DNA of 64,000 bases from Spirochaetaceae bacterium (GTDB lineage: Bacteria > Spirochaetota > Spirochaetia > B11-G9), in contig WGCU01000038.1 of the NCBI GenBank assembly GCA_015493635.1, positions 62,001 to 126,000 on the forward strand, in the 5' to 3' direction. The translations under genes were made by a program, and so were the position numbers. Under the pieces are notes generated by a model. It was not told the DNA's origin. It ran no database searches and worked only from the letters and a program-made list of their open reading frames with translations. Positions 1-8,403 of the stretch are shown one piece after another; within the stretch, counting starts at the first letter, position 1; each line of letters opens with the position of its first letter.

Positions 1-649
1 CCGGAATTTCTTCAATCCCCTTTTTCCCGAACCGGTTGATAATAACCGCATCCATTCCCACTGTTGTACTTCCCAGAGCGTCATCGTAGTAATTGTCCCC
101 TATGTACAGTGATTCCTGTGGAGATACACCCGCTTTGTCCAGGGCAATGGTAAATATTTTCTTTGAAGGTTTTTCACAGCCTACTTCGGATGAGATAACG
201 ACAACCTCAAAAAAATCAAGAATACCCAGATGTTTTAGCAGGGAACGCGCGCTTTTATCCCAGTTAGAAATAATTCCCAGCCGGAGCCCGTTGTTTTTTA
301 AATATTTAAGGGTATCCATGGCTCCCGGACAGAGATGCCAGGCGTACAGAGGATCGCCGATATTCTCTTTCCATAGATCAAAGAAAGAGCATATATCCAT
401 CCTGATGCCGAGAGAATGGAAAAGATTCCCAAAATACCAGGGCATGTAGGTGTTTTTATCTTTGCCCAATACACCCCGGTATTCCCTCATAAAAAGCTTA
501 TCAGTAAGGTGGAACGCCTCCCGGACGGTATCGTAGGTAAAAGTAGTTTTTCTCTCTTTCATAAGATTGATAAACAGCTCTTCCCGTTTTAAATAGAGGA
601 GTGTGTATCCGATATCAAACCAGAGGAATGTTTTCTGTAATGTATTCAC
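1..649 (-). CDS. HAD-superfamily hydrolase, 3' end outside window
   Basis: About 216 codons are visible; the C-terminus lies beyond base 1. The GTG start at 649 overlaps the stop of the M20 peptidase gene by 4 nt (GTGA), with GGAG upstream, so the two are probably translationally coupled. HAD motifs appear in order: nucleophile motif FDIGYTL (Asp about residue 12), ISNWDKSAR, a Lys in CEKPSKK, and the acidic motif GDNYYDD. The usual DxDxT acid/base Asp is replaced by Gly (DIGYT), as in DLGNV-type HAD phosphatases. An insert of about 80 residues after motif I fits a C1 helical cap. Likely a small-molecule phosphatase; substrate unknown. Confidence 0.85.
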   Translation of the reverse strand, partial: MNTLQKTFLWFDIGYTLLYLKREELFINLMKERKTTFTYDTVREAFHLTDKLFMREYRGVLGKDKNTYMPWYFGNLFHSLGIRMDICSFFDLWKENIGDPLYAWHLCPGAMDTLKYLKNNGLRLGIISNWDKSARSLLKHLGILDFFEVVVISSEVGCEKPSKKIFTIALDKAGVSPQESLYIGDNYYDDALGSTTVGMDAVIINRFGKKGIEEIP

Positions 650-1881
650 TCCTTGTCTCCATTGAGGAATCTGTACATCGTAAGCAGGTATATTTCTGCG
701 GATTCTTCAAGCTCAGGGATATCCACATATTCATCCGTTTGATGCGGAATATGCCGGGGGCCGGGACCGTTGACAAGGCAGGGGATCCCCTTCAGAGCCC
801 GCAGGTAGGTTCCGTCGGTCGCACCGGGAACACCGTTATACACTGGTTCTTTCCCGGTGATATCGGTATATGCCCGGGCGGAAACGGCTGCAATCGGTTC
901 ATCCTTTTTCATATATACAACCGGTTTATCAGCAAGATACTCAATGTCCGTATCAAAATCCTTATCCCTTTTTTGTAAGTCTTCAAGAATGGCTGCAAGA
1001 TCTTCTTTTATCTTTTCATGATTCTGACCGGGTACCGTCCTGATATCGATGTAGGCTACCGCTTTCCCGGGCATTACGTTAAGCTGAGGGGGTTCCGGCG
1101 GGGGAGGCGACTGAATAACCGTGAAGGTTACAGAGGGCCAGCCCAGGTATTCATCTTCACCGAATGCTTCTTTCAAACTGGTTTCATACGTTTCAAAAGC
1201 AGTAATGATCTTTGCCAGACGGGTGTTCGGGTTTATACCGGTCAACGGCATTGCTCCGTGAGCCATCTTTCCGTTAACGGTAAGTTTAATCCGGAGGGCT
1301 CCCTTCATGCTTATGCAGAGCTGATTTTCTTCCGGTTCTGATACAAGACAGGCATCGACATCATCCGCGTGTCCCCTCTTTATAAAATCCTGAATTCCAA
1401 GCATAAGGTCTTCTTCATCACAGATAATACCTAGGACCAGTTTCCCCTTAAAGGATACTCCTGATGTCAGCAGGGTTTTAGCGGTTATAAGGTTTACCGC
1501 CACCCCGGCTTTCATGTCGCAGGAACCTCTCCCGTATATTTTATTGTTGTCTATTTCAGCGCCAAAAGGGGCATGCTTCCATCGTTCCCGAATTCCTTCG
1601 GAAACAACATCGGTATGCCCCTCCAGCATCAATACGGGACCTTCTTTCCCGGAATCTATGGTAAGAATAATATTCTCTCTACCCGGAAGTACTTCATCTA
1701 TTTCAGGTTCCATTCCAAGTTCCCGGCGGATCCAGTCTGCTATAAATAGTACAGCTTTATGCTCGGTATTTCCTGTTTCCGGTCTGATAACAGAATCTAT
1801 CTGTACGAGACTGCGGGTGAGTTCTACAAGCTCAGACTTGTCAATCAGGGATATAAGATGTTTTTCTTCACTGTTAAGCAT
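646..1881 (-). CDS. M20-family peptidase/deacylase (ArgE/DapE-like)
   Basis: 411 aa, a usual length for the family. M20 metal ligands are visible: GHTDVV (His89, Asp91), GSCDMKAG (Asp122), DEE (Glu156/157), SEPEE (Glu182) and a C-terminal PHQTDEY. The dimerisation lid with MAHGAMP lies between the two catalytic halves. The family removes acyl groups or cleaves dipeptides with one or two Zn ions in the cytoplasm and includes ArgE, DapE and beta-alanyl dipeptidases (carnosinase type). It overlaps the reductase gene upstream by 8 nt and the HAD gene downstream by 4 nt. No arg or dap genes are nearby, so it is more likely a dipeptidase or amide hydrolase than a biosynthetic desuccinylase. Exact substrate not determinable. 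Confidence 0.85.
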   Translation of the reverse strand: MLNSEEKHLISLIDKSELVELTRSLVQIDSVIRPETGNTEHKAVLFIADWIRRELGMEPEIDEVLPGRENIILTIDSGKEGPVLMLEGHTDVVSEGIRERWKHAPFGAEIDNNKIYGRGSCDMKAGVAVNLITAKTLLTSGVSFKGKLVLGIICDEEDLMLGIQDFIKRGHADDVDACLVSEPEENQLCISMKGALRIKLTVNGKMAHGAMPLTGINPNTRLAKIITAFETYETSLKEAFGEDEYLGWPSVTFTVIQSPPPPEPPQLNVMPGKAVAYIDIRTVPGQNHEKIKEDLAAILEDLQKRDKDFDTDIEYLADKPVVYMKKDEPIAAVSARAYTDITGKEPVYNGVPGATDGTYLRALKGIPCLVNGPGPRHIPHQTDEYVDIPELEESAEIYLLTMYRFLNGDKE

Positions 1882-2797
1882 GATTCAACTTCTCCATGGT
1901 TTTTATTATGTTTGTTACTGTTCTGTTAACCGGAGCTTGCAGTCCAATATCGGCAGCTTCCCTCACAATTGCATTATTAATGAAATCTATTTCTGTCCTG
2001 CTCCCTCTGTCGAAATCCTGAAGCATGGAAGAACGGTTCAACCCTGTTTTTTCAGCAACATCGTACACGGTCTGCAGCGGGTTGCTGTAGGTAAAGGTAA
2101 TTCCTTTCTTTTCAGCTACCGCAACAGCCTCATCAACAAGATTCTTCATGACGTCCATGATTTCCGGGTAGTTAAGGAGTTTTCCGTTTTCGAGTCCCGT
2201 TATCGCCGTTACCGCATTGATCCCAACATTGATAATGAGTTTACTCCAGACAAGATCTCTGATATTTGTTTCAATATGTGCTTCAAAATCTGATCTGTTA
2301 AGAATTTCGACAAAGGGACCAAGCCTGCTGTTGTCTTTGTTTGACATGCATAGATGTGTGGGGCCGCTTCCCGCATGGTTAATTTCACCCGGACCGACAA
2401 AAGTAGCCCCCTGGGATGTTACTCCTGCAGCAACCCGGTCTTCACCAAAATATTTTTTCAGTATTCTTTCATTTCCCAGTCCGTTCTGAAGTGTTAAAAC
2501 AATGGTTCCGCTGCCGGCCAGAGGAGCAAACTGTTTTGCTACTGCTTCCGTAATGGTGGATTTTACAAATATGATAAAGATCTCCGATCCTGTAACATCC
2601 TTTTGCTGTGTACTGGCATGCGGATGGACAACAAGTTTTTCCCCGGAAGCCAGATCGTTTATGGTAAGCCCCTCCTTTTGTATTTTTTCAACATGGGCTT
2701 TGTTTACATCGTAAAGGAGTACCTCCTGCCCCCCCCTTGAAAGCATACCTCCAAAAAGAGACCCCATGGCACCTGCTCCGATTATTGAAATTTTCAT
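1874..2797 (-). CDS. panE: 2-dehydropantoate 2-reductase (ketopantoate reductase)
   Basis: 307 aa. The N-terminal Rossmann motif GAGAMG (residues 7-12) binds NADPH. LTLQNGLGN carries the substrate-site Asn (Asn105), and WSKLIINVGINAVTAI carries the catalytic Lys (Lys186) with Asn190 and Asn194. The C-terminal RTEIDFINN motif is typical of PanE/ApbA. It reduces 2-dehydropantoate to pantoate in pantothenate and CoA synthesis. panB, the preceding pathway step, lies about 1 kb away on the other strand, which supports a true PanE role. It sits in an operon 2 nt after the P1 peptidase gene and overlaps the M20 gene by 8 nt. panC and panD are not in the window. Confidence 0.9.
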   Translation of the reverse strand: MKISIIGAGAMGSLFGGMLSRGGQEVLLYDVNKAHVEKIQKEGLTINDLASGEKLVVHPHASTQQKDVTGSEIFIIFVKSTITEAVAKQFAPLAGSGTIVLTLQNGLGNERILKKYFGEDRVAAGVTSQGATFVGPGEINHAGSGPTHLCMSNKDNSRLGPFVEILNRSDFEAHIETNIRDLVWSKLIINVGINAVTAITGLENGKLLNYPEIMDVMKNLVDEAVAVAEKKGITFTYSNPLQTVYDVAEKTGLNRSSMLQDFDRGSRTEIDFINNAIVREAADIGLQAPVNRTVTNIIKTMEKLNHA

Positions 2798-2799
2798 AA

Positions 2800-3771
2800 C
2801 TATTTTTTTCCCTCCTGTATTTCTCTGTATCCTGGAATTCCGTAGGCACTTTCCGCGTTTCTTATCCCGCGCAGAACAGCCTCAGCCATAACCTCTGCCG
2901 CAACTGCGCCCACTACTGTCGGGTTGCTTTCCTCTTCCCCGGCAGCCATGCAGAATATTGTGTCACCGTCAAACATTGTATGTATTGGGTTTATCGTTCT
3001 GGCAAATCCGTCATGGGCCATCATGGCAACTTTTGTTGCCTGGGCCTTATTAAGACGTGCATTTGTGGCAATACACCCAATCGTTGTATTCCCTGAAAAG
3101 GCGTTTGTATCTCCTCCTGAAGATCCTGAAATAATAGACATGGTATGAGCGAATGCTGTTTTGTTTTCGGTAAGAACCCCGGCAATCGTTTCCCCTGTGG
3201 ACGGATCGATGATGTCTCCGTAGCAGTTTACTGCTACAATTGCTCCGACAATGAGACTGCCGATCTGTCTGCTGGCAGTTCCAAGCCCTCCCTTCATGCA
3301 GAGGTTACATCCTTTTATTTTCCCTACTGAAGCTCCAGTGCCTGCACCGACATTGCCGTTTTCACAGTATGCGTCTGTTGCCGCATGGCAGGCCTTATAT
3401 CCCATTTCCCTGTCGGGGCGTACATCGGCGCTTCCTACCGGCAAGTCGAACAGTACGGCTCCCGGAACAATAGGAACAACCCCTACACCAACATCAAATC
3501 CTTTCCCTTTTTCCTCGAGGTACTGCATTACCCCCGATGCTCCGTCAAGTCCGTAGGCACTCCCGCCGCCGAGATACACCGCATGGGCTTTTGAAACAAG
3601 GTTAACCGGATTCAGTGCTGATACATCCCTCGTCCCGGGAGCTCCGCCGCGTACGTCCACTCCGGTAACAGCTCCTTCAGGATAAAGAATAACCGTACAA
3701 CCGGTCCCTGCTTCTTTATTCTGGGCATTTCCGACAAAAAATCCAGGTACATCTGTTATTGAATTATTCAT
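2800..3771 (-). CDS. P1-family (S58, DmpA/BapA-type) self-cleaving aminopeptidase
   Basis: 323 aa. The start DVPGFFVGNAQ, the GGGSAYGLD block (about 68-76) and GNTTIGCIATNA (about 227-238) are hallmarks of family S58. The precursor cleaves itself before a nucleophile; here Asn228-Thr229 fits the Thr-nucleophile branch, not the Ser of DmpA. Family members release N-terminal residues from short peptides, including D-amino acids and beta-amino acids such as beta-alanine. No signal peptide is present. It is the first gene of the panE operon and has no Shine-Dalgarno sequence: a -10-like box (3780-3785) lies only 8 nt before the ATG, so the mRNA may be leaderless. Confidence 0.88.
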   Translation of the reverse strand: MNNSITDVPGFFVGNAQNKEAGTGCTVILYPEGAVTGVDVRGGAPGTRDVSALNPVNLVSKAHAVYLGGGSAYGLDGASGVMQYLEEKGKGFDVGVGVVPIVPGAVLFDLPVGSADVRPDREMGYKACHAATDAYCENGNVGAGTGASVGKIKGCNLCMKGGLGTASRQIGSLIVGAIVAVNCYGDIIDPSTGETIAGVLTENKTAFAHTMSIISGSSGGDTNAFSGNTTIGCIATNARLNKAQATKVAMMAHDGFARTINPIHTMFDGDTIFCMAAGEEESNPTVVGAVAAEVMAEAVLRGIRNAESAYGIPGYREIQEGKK

Positions 3772-3779
3772 AATACATT

Positions 3780-3807
3780 ATTTTAACATAGTATTATTGA
3801 TATACAA
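3780..3807 (-). promoter_or_regulatory. Predicted promoter of the peptidase-panE operon
   Basis: On the minus strand TTGTAT (3802-3807) and TAAAAT (3780-3785) are 16 bp apart. Only 8 nt separate the -10 box from the ATG at 3771, so the predicted transcript starts at or next to the start codon. Confidence 0.45.
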
Positions 3808-3812
3808 AGTGA

Positions 3813-3841
3813 TTGTGTAAAATAATTTTACAGGTTATAGT
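3813..3841 (+). promoter_or_regulatory. Predicted panB promoter
   Basis: TTGTGT (3813-3818), 17-bp spacer, TATAGT (3836-3841). It lies back to back with the predicted promoter of the divergent peptidase-panE operon, so one regulator could serve both. Confidence 0.5.
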
Positions 3842-3870
3842 TATACAAAATAAGAATTAAGGAGAGATAT

Positions 3871-4734
3871 ATGAGTACCCAGCCTGAGGCAACAAAAAAA
3901 CTTCTTACCTCCGATCTTCAGAAGATGAAGAATGAGGGGAAGAAAATATCCATGATTACCGCGTATTCCTATCCGCAGGGATTGATTGTGGATGAAGCAG
4001 GAATAGATATAATCCTTGTGGGAGATTCCCTGGGAATGGTGGAACTGGGATATGCCGATACGGTTCCCGTAACGATGGATGAGATGTTAAGCCATATCAA
4101 GCCGGTTGTCCGGGCTGTAAAGCGTGCCCACATTGTCGGTGATATGCCCTTTATGTCCTACAATATATCGGTCCAGCAGGCAGTTACCAATGCCGGAATC
4201 CTGTATAAGGACGGCGGATGCGATTCGGTAAAGTTTGAAGGAGGGCAGGATTTTATCCCCCAGGCTGAAGCTATTGTCAAGGCGGGAATCCCCTTTTTCG
4301 GCCATATAGGTTTAACCCCGCAGACAGCTGCCATGCTGGGAGGGTTCAAGGTTCAGGGTAAGTCAATTGACGCGGCGAAACGGGTAGTGGATGATGCAGT
4401 TGCTCTTGAATCTGCCGGAGCGTTTGCCCTTATTCTTGAGGCAATACCCCAGCAGCTTGCACAGATTATAACCGAAAAGGTAAAAATACCGACAATCGGG
4501 ATCGGCGGCGGGATACACTGTGACGGTCAGGTTCTTGTCCTGCATGATCTTTTAGGTCTCTTTAAACGGTTTACTCCAAAGTTTGTCAAGGTATACAACG
4601 ATTCATATACAGCACAGCTTAATGCTGTAAAAGAGTTTATCCATGATGTGGAAACAGAAACTTTTCCGGCAAAGGAACATTCCTTCAACATGAAAGCTGA
4701 CGTTGTTGAGGAACTGAAAAAAGTTCTCGGATAA
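3871..4734 (+). CDS. panB: 3-methyl-2-oxobutanoate hydroxymethyltransferase
   Basis: 287 aa, slightly longer than typical PanB (about 264-280). It transfers a hydroxymethyl group from 5,10-methylene-THF to 2-oxoisovalerate, giving ketopantoate. Diagnostic blocks: MITAYSYPQG (family TAYDYP), VGDSLGMVELGY (Asp52 region, Mg), DMPFMSY (Asp91), KFEGG, HIGLTPQ and LEAIP with its Glu. The first 12 residues are a small extension. A clear AAGGAGAG Shine-Dalgarno sequence precedes the ATG. It is divergent from panE, 99 bp from the peptidase start, so two pantothenate steps are encoded back to back. Confidence 0.96.
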   Translation: MSTQPEATKKLLTSDLQKMKNEGKKISMITAYSYPQGLIVDEAGIDIILVGDSLGMVELGYADTVPVTMDEMLSHIKPVVRAVKRAHIVGDMPFMSYNISVQQAVTNAGILYKDGGCDSVKFEGGQDFIPQAEAIVKAGIPFFGHIGLTPQTAAMLGGFKVQGKSIDAAKRVVDDAVALESAGAFALILEAIPQQLAQIITEKVKIPTIGIGGGIHCDGQVLVLHDLLGLFKRFTPKFVKVYNDSYTAQLNAVKEFIHDVETETFPAKEHSFNMKADVVEELKKVLG

Positions 4735-4749
4735 CATCAGAAATAGATA

Positions 4750-4819
4750 GTTCGGGAGTAGTGTATCTGCTCCCGAACTTTGTCATTCCGGTAAAATTTA
4801 ATTTTTTAGTTTACCGGAA
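4750..4819. terminator. Two hairpins between convergent genes
   Basis: A 9-bp stem GTTCGGGAG/CTCCCGAAC (4750-4758, 4770-4778) is followed by a 10-bp stem TTCCGGTAAA/TTTACCGGAA (4786-4795, 4810-4819) whose loop contains a T run. They lie between the ends of panB and the M90 gene and probably terminate both. Confidence 0.7.
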
Positions 4820-4843
4820 AAGGATCTGCCGTCCCGGGATGTT

Positions 4844-5692
4844 TTAAACATACTCTTCGGGGTTCTGGCTGAAGATTTTAACAAGATCCTTGTACAATCC
4901 GGGGTGATGTGACTTTAATTTTTCAGGATTATCGAAGAAGTATTCTGCAACTACAGCAAGAAATTCAGCATTGTTTGTTAACGCGTAGGGATTGATGTCG
5001 GAAGGAGCCTTCTCCATTTTTTCCATTTCCTTTTTTATTTCTTTTAACCAGGGAAAAACAAACGAATGTTGGAAGAGTATTTCCGGGATGCCGTCTGTTT
5101 CGCCGTCAGCGTCGTCAATCAGATGTACAAATTCATGGATTCCCACATTGTTTTTGTGTCTGCGGCCATCGAAAGAAGCCTCTAGATCAGGCCTGGACAG
5201 TATTACAGTTCCTGTCATGAATCTGTTTCCTACCATTCCGAGGATGTTATGTTCTTGCCCGCTGTTATCTGTTTGAAAGTTTTCATCAAAGGATCCCGGA
5301 TATAATAATATTTCTTTTACCCGCGGATAGTTATAGTAGGGAAAAGCAAACAGGGGAATGAGTGCACTTGAGGCAACGAGAAGTTTATCCGTATCAGAAA
5401 TTTTCGTATCTACACCGGTAATATTTTTTTCCATCAAAAAATATAATATTCTCTTTTCGAATTCTTTCTTCCGGTCTTCGGACAGATGTTCATAATACCG
5501 CACTCTTTTTTCCAGTATCGTTCTGTATGCAGGGGGAAACGGCTTCTTTAATTGTTCATGACGGATTCTGGAAGGTTTTATGACATTCCGGTAAAGTGCA
5601 TACATAGCTGTTAAAAAAATAAATACTAGTACATACGTCATGAAATATCCTGTGTTATCTTTTCCCTGCATGGAGAATCCCATAGCAGCCAA
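4844..5692 (-). CDS. Membrane-anchored M90 (MtfA-like) zinc peptidase
   Basis: 282 aa. A transmembrane segment at about residues 17-34 precedes a soluble domain. GIHEFVHLIDDADGETDG gives the zinc HExxH (His186, Glu187, His190) followed by the DG-rich stretch typical of MtfA, and a later AEYFFDNPEK supplies the third ligand (Glu250). E. coli MtfA is cytosolic and binds the Mlc repressor; this form is membrane-tethered and about as long as MtfA plus the anchor. It ends 6 nt before the HisD-like start on the same strand, so cotranscription downstream of that gene is likely. Physiological substrate unknown. Confidence 0.85.
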   Translation of the reverse strand: MAAMGFSMQGKDNTGYFMTYVLVFIFLTAMYALYRNVIKPSRIRHEQLKKPFPPAYRTILEKRVRYYEHLSEDRKKEFEKRILYFLMEKNITGVDTKISDTDKLLVASSALIPLFAFPYYNYPRVKEILLYPGSFDENFQTDNSGQEHNILGMVGNRFMTGTVILSRPDLEASFDGRRHKNNVGIHEFVHLIDDADGETDGIPEILFQHSFVFPWLKEIKKEMEKMEKAPSDINPYALTNNAEFLAVVAEYFFDNPEKLKSHHPGLYKDLVKIFSQNPEEYV

Positions 5693-5698
5693 TGCATT

Positions 5699-7003
5699 TT
5701 AATTGTTCTTCCGCAGCTTGAGTGCATTCCCGTGGGTTATGAATCCCTCATAGTCTGCCATGGCAATAACACTGTCCTTAAAGTCTTTATATCCGGTTTT
5801 TGTCGCGAAAACGACTGATGAATATTTAACAAAATCTCTGACGGAAACAGCCGAGTATGTTTTTGCACTTCCGCCGGTCGGAAGAACCGCGTTTGCTCCT
5901 GTAACATAATTGGCAGCCGAAAACGGAATATTACTGCCGAGAAGAATCTCTCCCGCATTTTTTATCAGGGAAAGGGTTGAGAACGGTTCTGCTGTTTGAA
6001 TTTGCAGGTGCTCCGGGGCGAAAGTGTTGACAATATCTGCTCCCTTGTTCAGAGAGTTAACAAGGAGAATAACACCATATCCGTTAAAAACATCCGTTAC
6101 AAAGGTTTTCCTCGGTTCGGGAAGTGTTTTTATCAGGTTTTCGATATGCCGCGCTGTTTCTTCAGCAACTTTCTGCGAGGTTGTTACCAGTATTGCCGAT
6201 GAATCCGATCCGTGTTCGGATTCTACCATAAGGTCCAGGGCAACCTTCCAGGGATCTGCGCTGTCATCTGCAAGAACAATCGATTCTGAAGGGCCTGCAG
6301 GAAGTCCGACATCCACTGTGCCGTACAGAAGGCGTTTTGCCGCGGTAACGTACATACTTCCCGGTCCGGTAAGCTTTACAACAGGTTTGATGCTTTCTGT
6401 CCCGTATGCGAGGGCTGCCACCGCCTGGGCTCCACCTATTCGGTAAATTTCATCTACACCGCACAGCTGTGCGGCATACAGGCATCCGGCGTCAACGGTA
6501 CCGTTTTCCCCGGGAGGAGTAACAACACATATCCGCTCCACCCCGGCTACTTTAGCGGGGATTGCCAGCATGTAGAGCATGGAAGGAAAGCTTCCTCTGC
6601 CGCGGGGTACGTAGAGACCTGCCGAGTCAACCGGCAGGGGTCTCTCTCCTGCAAGTACTCCCGGACGGATCTCCTGCATCTGCATGCCGTGGGGCCGCTG
6701 CATTTCATGGAATTTACGGATATTCTCCGTTGCATACTCAAGGGCGCGCTTGACTTTTGGTTCAAGCGTTTTTTCTGCTTCCTGAATTTCCTTTTCGGTA
6801 ACCCGTAACGGCATCCGGGAAAGGTCCACATGATCAAACTCTTTTGTATAGGCAATAAGAGCTTCGTCTCCTCTTTCTTTTACCCCTTGTATAATGCCGA
6901 GAACTGCCTGTGATACTTTTGAAATATCAATCTCCGATCTCTTGAGATAGTAACCCTTTTCTTCTGGTGAAAGCTGTGACCATTGTTTTATTTCAGGCTT
7001 CAT
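5699..7003 (-). CDS. Histidinol dehydrogenase-like NAD-dependent dehydrogenase
   Basis: 434 aa from the ATG at 7003, chosen because GGGAGGA lies just upstream; an in-frame ATG at 7033 has no such site. The family fold is clear: YVPRGRGSFPS, GGAQAVAALAYGT, TGPGSMYV, PAGPSE, FAPEHLQIQT (Glu331-His332 catalytic pair) and a C-terminal His (His424). Two of the four Zn ligands differ from E. coli HisD: Gln259 is Glu261 here, and Asp360 is Asn365 in NYVTGANAVLPTGG. His262 (His264) and His419 (His424) are kept. No other his genes are nearby. I read it as a HisD paralogue oxidising some other alcohol (the HpsN sulfopropanediol group is one such branch), though true HisD cannot be excluded. Confidence 0.85.
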   Translation of the reverse strand: MKPEIKQWSQLSPEEKGYYLKRSEIDISKVSQAVLGIIQGVKERGDEALIAYTKEFDHVDLSRMPLRVTEKEIQEAEKTLEPKVKRALEYATENIRKFHEMQRPHGMQMQEIRPGVLAGERPLPVDSAGLYVPRGRGSFPSMLYMLAIPAKVAGVERICVVTPPGENGTVDAGCLYAAQLCGVDEIYRIGGAQAVAALAYGTESIKPVVKLTGPGSMYVTAAKRLLYGTVDVGLPAGPSESIVLADDSADPWKVALDLMVESEHGSDSSAILVTTSQKVAEETARHIENLIKTLPEPRKTFVTDVFNGYGVILLVNSLNKGADIVNTFAPEHLQIQTAEPFSTLSLIKNAGEILLGSNIPFSAANYVTGANAVLPTGGSAKTYSAVSVRDFVKYSSVVFATKTGYKDFKDSVIAMADYEGFITHGNALKLRKNN

Positions 7004-7116
7004 GTATCCTCCCGCATCATACTGTTTATTCATAAAATACAGAAATAGTACAACTATGACAACCGCAGCACTCCGTACCCATTGGAAAACTGAAAAAAGT
7101 ATGCCATTATTCCTTC

Positions 7117-8388
7117 ATGAATTATTTTGATTTTGTTATTGTTGGTTCCGGACCGGCAGGATTGGGTGCGGCCTTTACCCTTGTTCAAAAGAAACCGGGT
7201 GCGTCCATTCTCATTCTTGACAGCGAAAAATACAGCACAGGAGGCCTTCGGAATGACTGCAAGATGAATTTCACCTTCCCCGTCGGGTTTCCCCTTGATA
7301 TATGGAACAGGGATGACGCGGATCACTACCTTGAGCTTGTCAAACAAATTCTTAAACCTGCCATTCTGGGTAAGTCTAATCTTAAAATTTACCAGAAAAG
7401 AGCTTCGCGTCTTGGAGTGGAACTGGTTAATATCCAGCAGACCCATCTTGGAACTGACGGGGGACTTGAGCTTATAAAAGATCTTCTTGCAGCGTTACAG
7501 GAAAAGGGTGCCTCTCTTGCTTTGGGAGAGCGGATGACAGGTATTGATCCGGACAGGAAATGTATTACAACAGATAGACGGGACATAACGTACGGTAACC
7601 TTCTTGTTGCTCCGGGGAGAAAAGGATTCCGGTTCCTCCAGCAGGTTATGGATTCCCTCAAGGTGGCGTATGTGGACCATATTGTTGATATTGGAATCAG
7701 AATTGAAACCAAAGCGGAATACTATCCGATTGTGAAAGATTACTATGACCCGAAGTTCCATTTTCCGGGAAAGGTACGGACGTTCTGTACCAACAGCGGT
7801 GATGCTCATGTTGTACAGGAAAAATATACAACCGTTCACGGAGAACGCTACTATTCGGTAAACGGCCATGCTTATTCCTCAAAAAGGGATGGTAACGGGC
7901 TGGTTAATTTTGCAATGCTCAAGACCGTCCGTCTTACCGAGCCCCTCGTAAGCGGCCAGCAGTTTGCAGAGAATCTAGGAATTCAGGCAATGCTTATGGG
8001 AGGCGGAAAACCCCTTATGCAGCGGGTAGGGGACTTCCGCCTAGCTAAACGTTCGAAGATGGAAAGTTTTAATGACGATCTGTACCATTTTAAACCAACG
8101 CTGCAGGCCTGTCCGGGGGATTTAAGCCTTGCCATGCCGTCAAAAATTCTGCGCGCCATATGGAAGTCAATGAAACAGCTGGATACCATCGTTCCCGGTG
8201 TTCTCCATCCGAGTACTATCATGTACTATCCCGAAATAAAACTCTATGCAAATAAACCCCGTTTTCTTGATTATCATTTCAAGGTATACGACAGTGTCTA
8301 TTTTGCCGGTGACGGAGCGGGAACAAGCAGAGGAATAACCGGTGCCTGGGCCAGCGGCATCAGGGCTGCTGACGGGATGCTGAAATAA
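7117..8388 (+). CDS. FAD-dependent dehydrogenase (COG2509-like)
   Basis: 423 aa. The N-terminal dinucleotide motif VGSGPAG (about 9-15) is followed by DSEKYSTGGLRNDCKMNF, a Cys-containing block common in this uncharacterised family. GIRIETKAEYYPIVKDYYDPKFHF and RTFCTNSGDAHVV are also family signatures. The C-terminal FAGDGAGTSRGITGAWASGI closes the FAD site. The fold is that of two-dinucleotide-binding flavoproteins; electron donor, acceptor and substrate are unknown. It has no predicted membrane segment. It is divergent from the HisD-like gene (113 bp apart) and convergent with the HD-GYP gene, so it forms a single-gene unit. Confidence 0.85.
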   Translation: MNYFDFVIVGSGPAGLGAAFTLVQKKPGASILILDSEKYSTGGLRNDCKMNFTFPVGFPLDIWNRDDADHYLELVKQILKPAILGKSNLKIYQKRASRLGVELVNIQQTHLGTDGGLELIKDLLAALQEKGASLALGERMTGIDPDRKCITTDRRDITYGNLLVAPGRKGFRFLQQVMDSLKVAYVDHIVDIGIRIETKAEYYPIVKDYYDPKFHFPGKVRTFCTNSGDAHVVQEKYTTVHGERYYSVNGHAYSSKRDGNGLVNFAMLKTVRLTEPLVSGQQFAENLGIQAMLMGGGKPLMQRVGDFRLAKRSKMESFNDDLYHFKPTLQACPGDLSLAMPSKILRAIWKSMKQLDTIVPGVLHPSTIMYYPEIKLYANKPRFLDYHFKVYDSVYFAGDGAGTSRGITGAWASGIRAADGMLK

Positions 8389-8403
8389 GTAACCGGAAGT
8401 GTG

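Noticed and set aside
7001-7033. Upstream ATG for the HisD-like gene at 7033
   Set aside because: The ATG at 7003 has a strong GGGAGGA site and fits family length; the ten extra residues are not conserved-looking.
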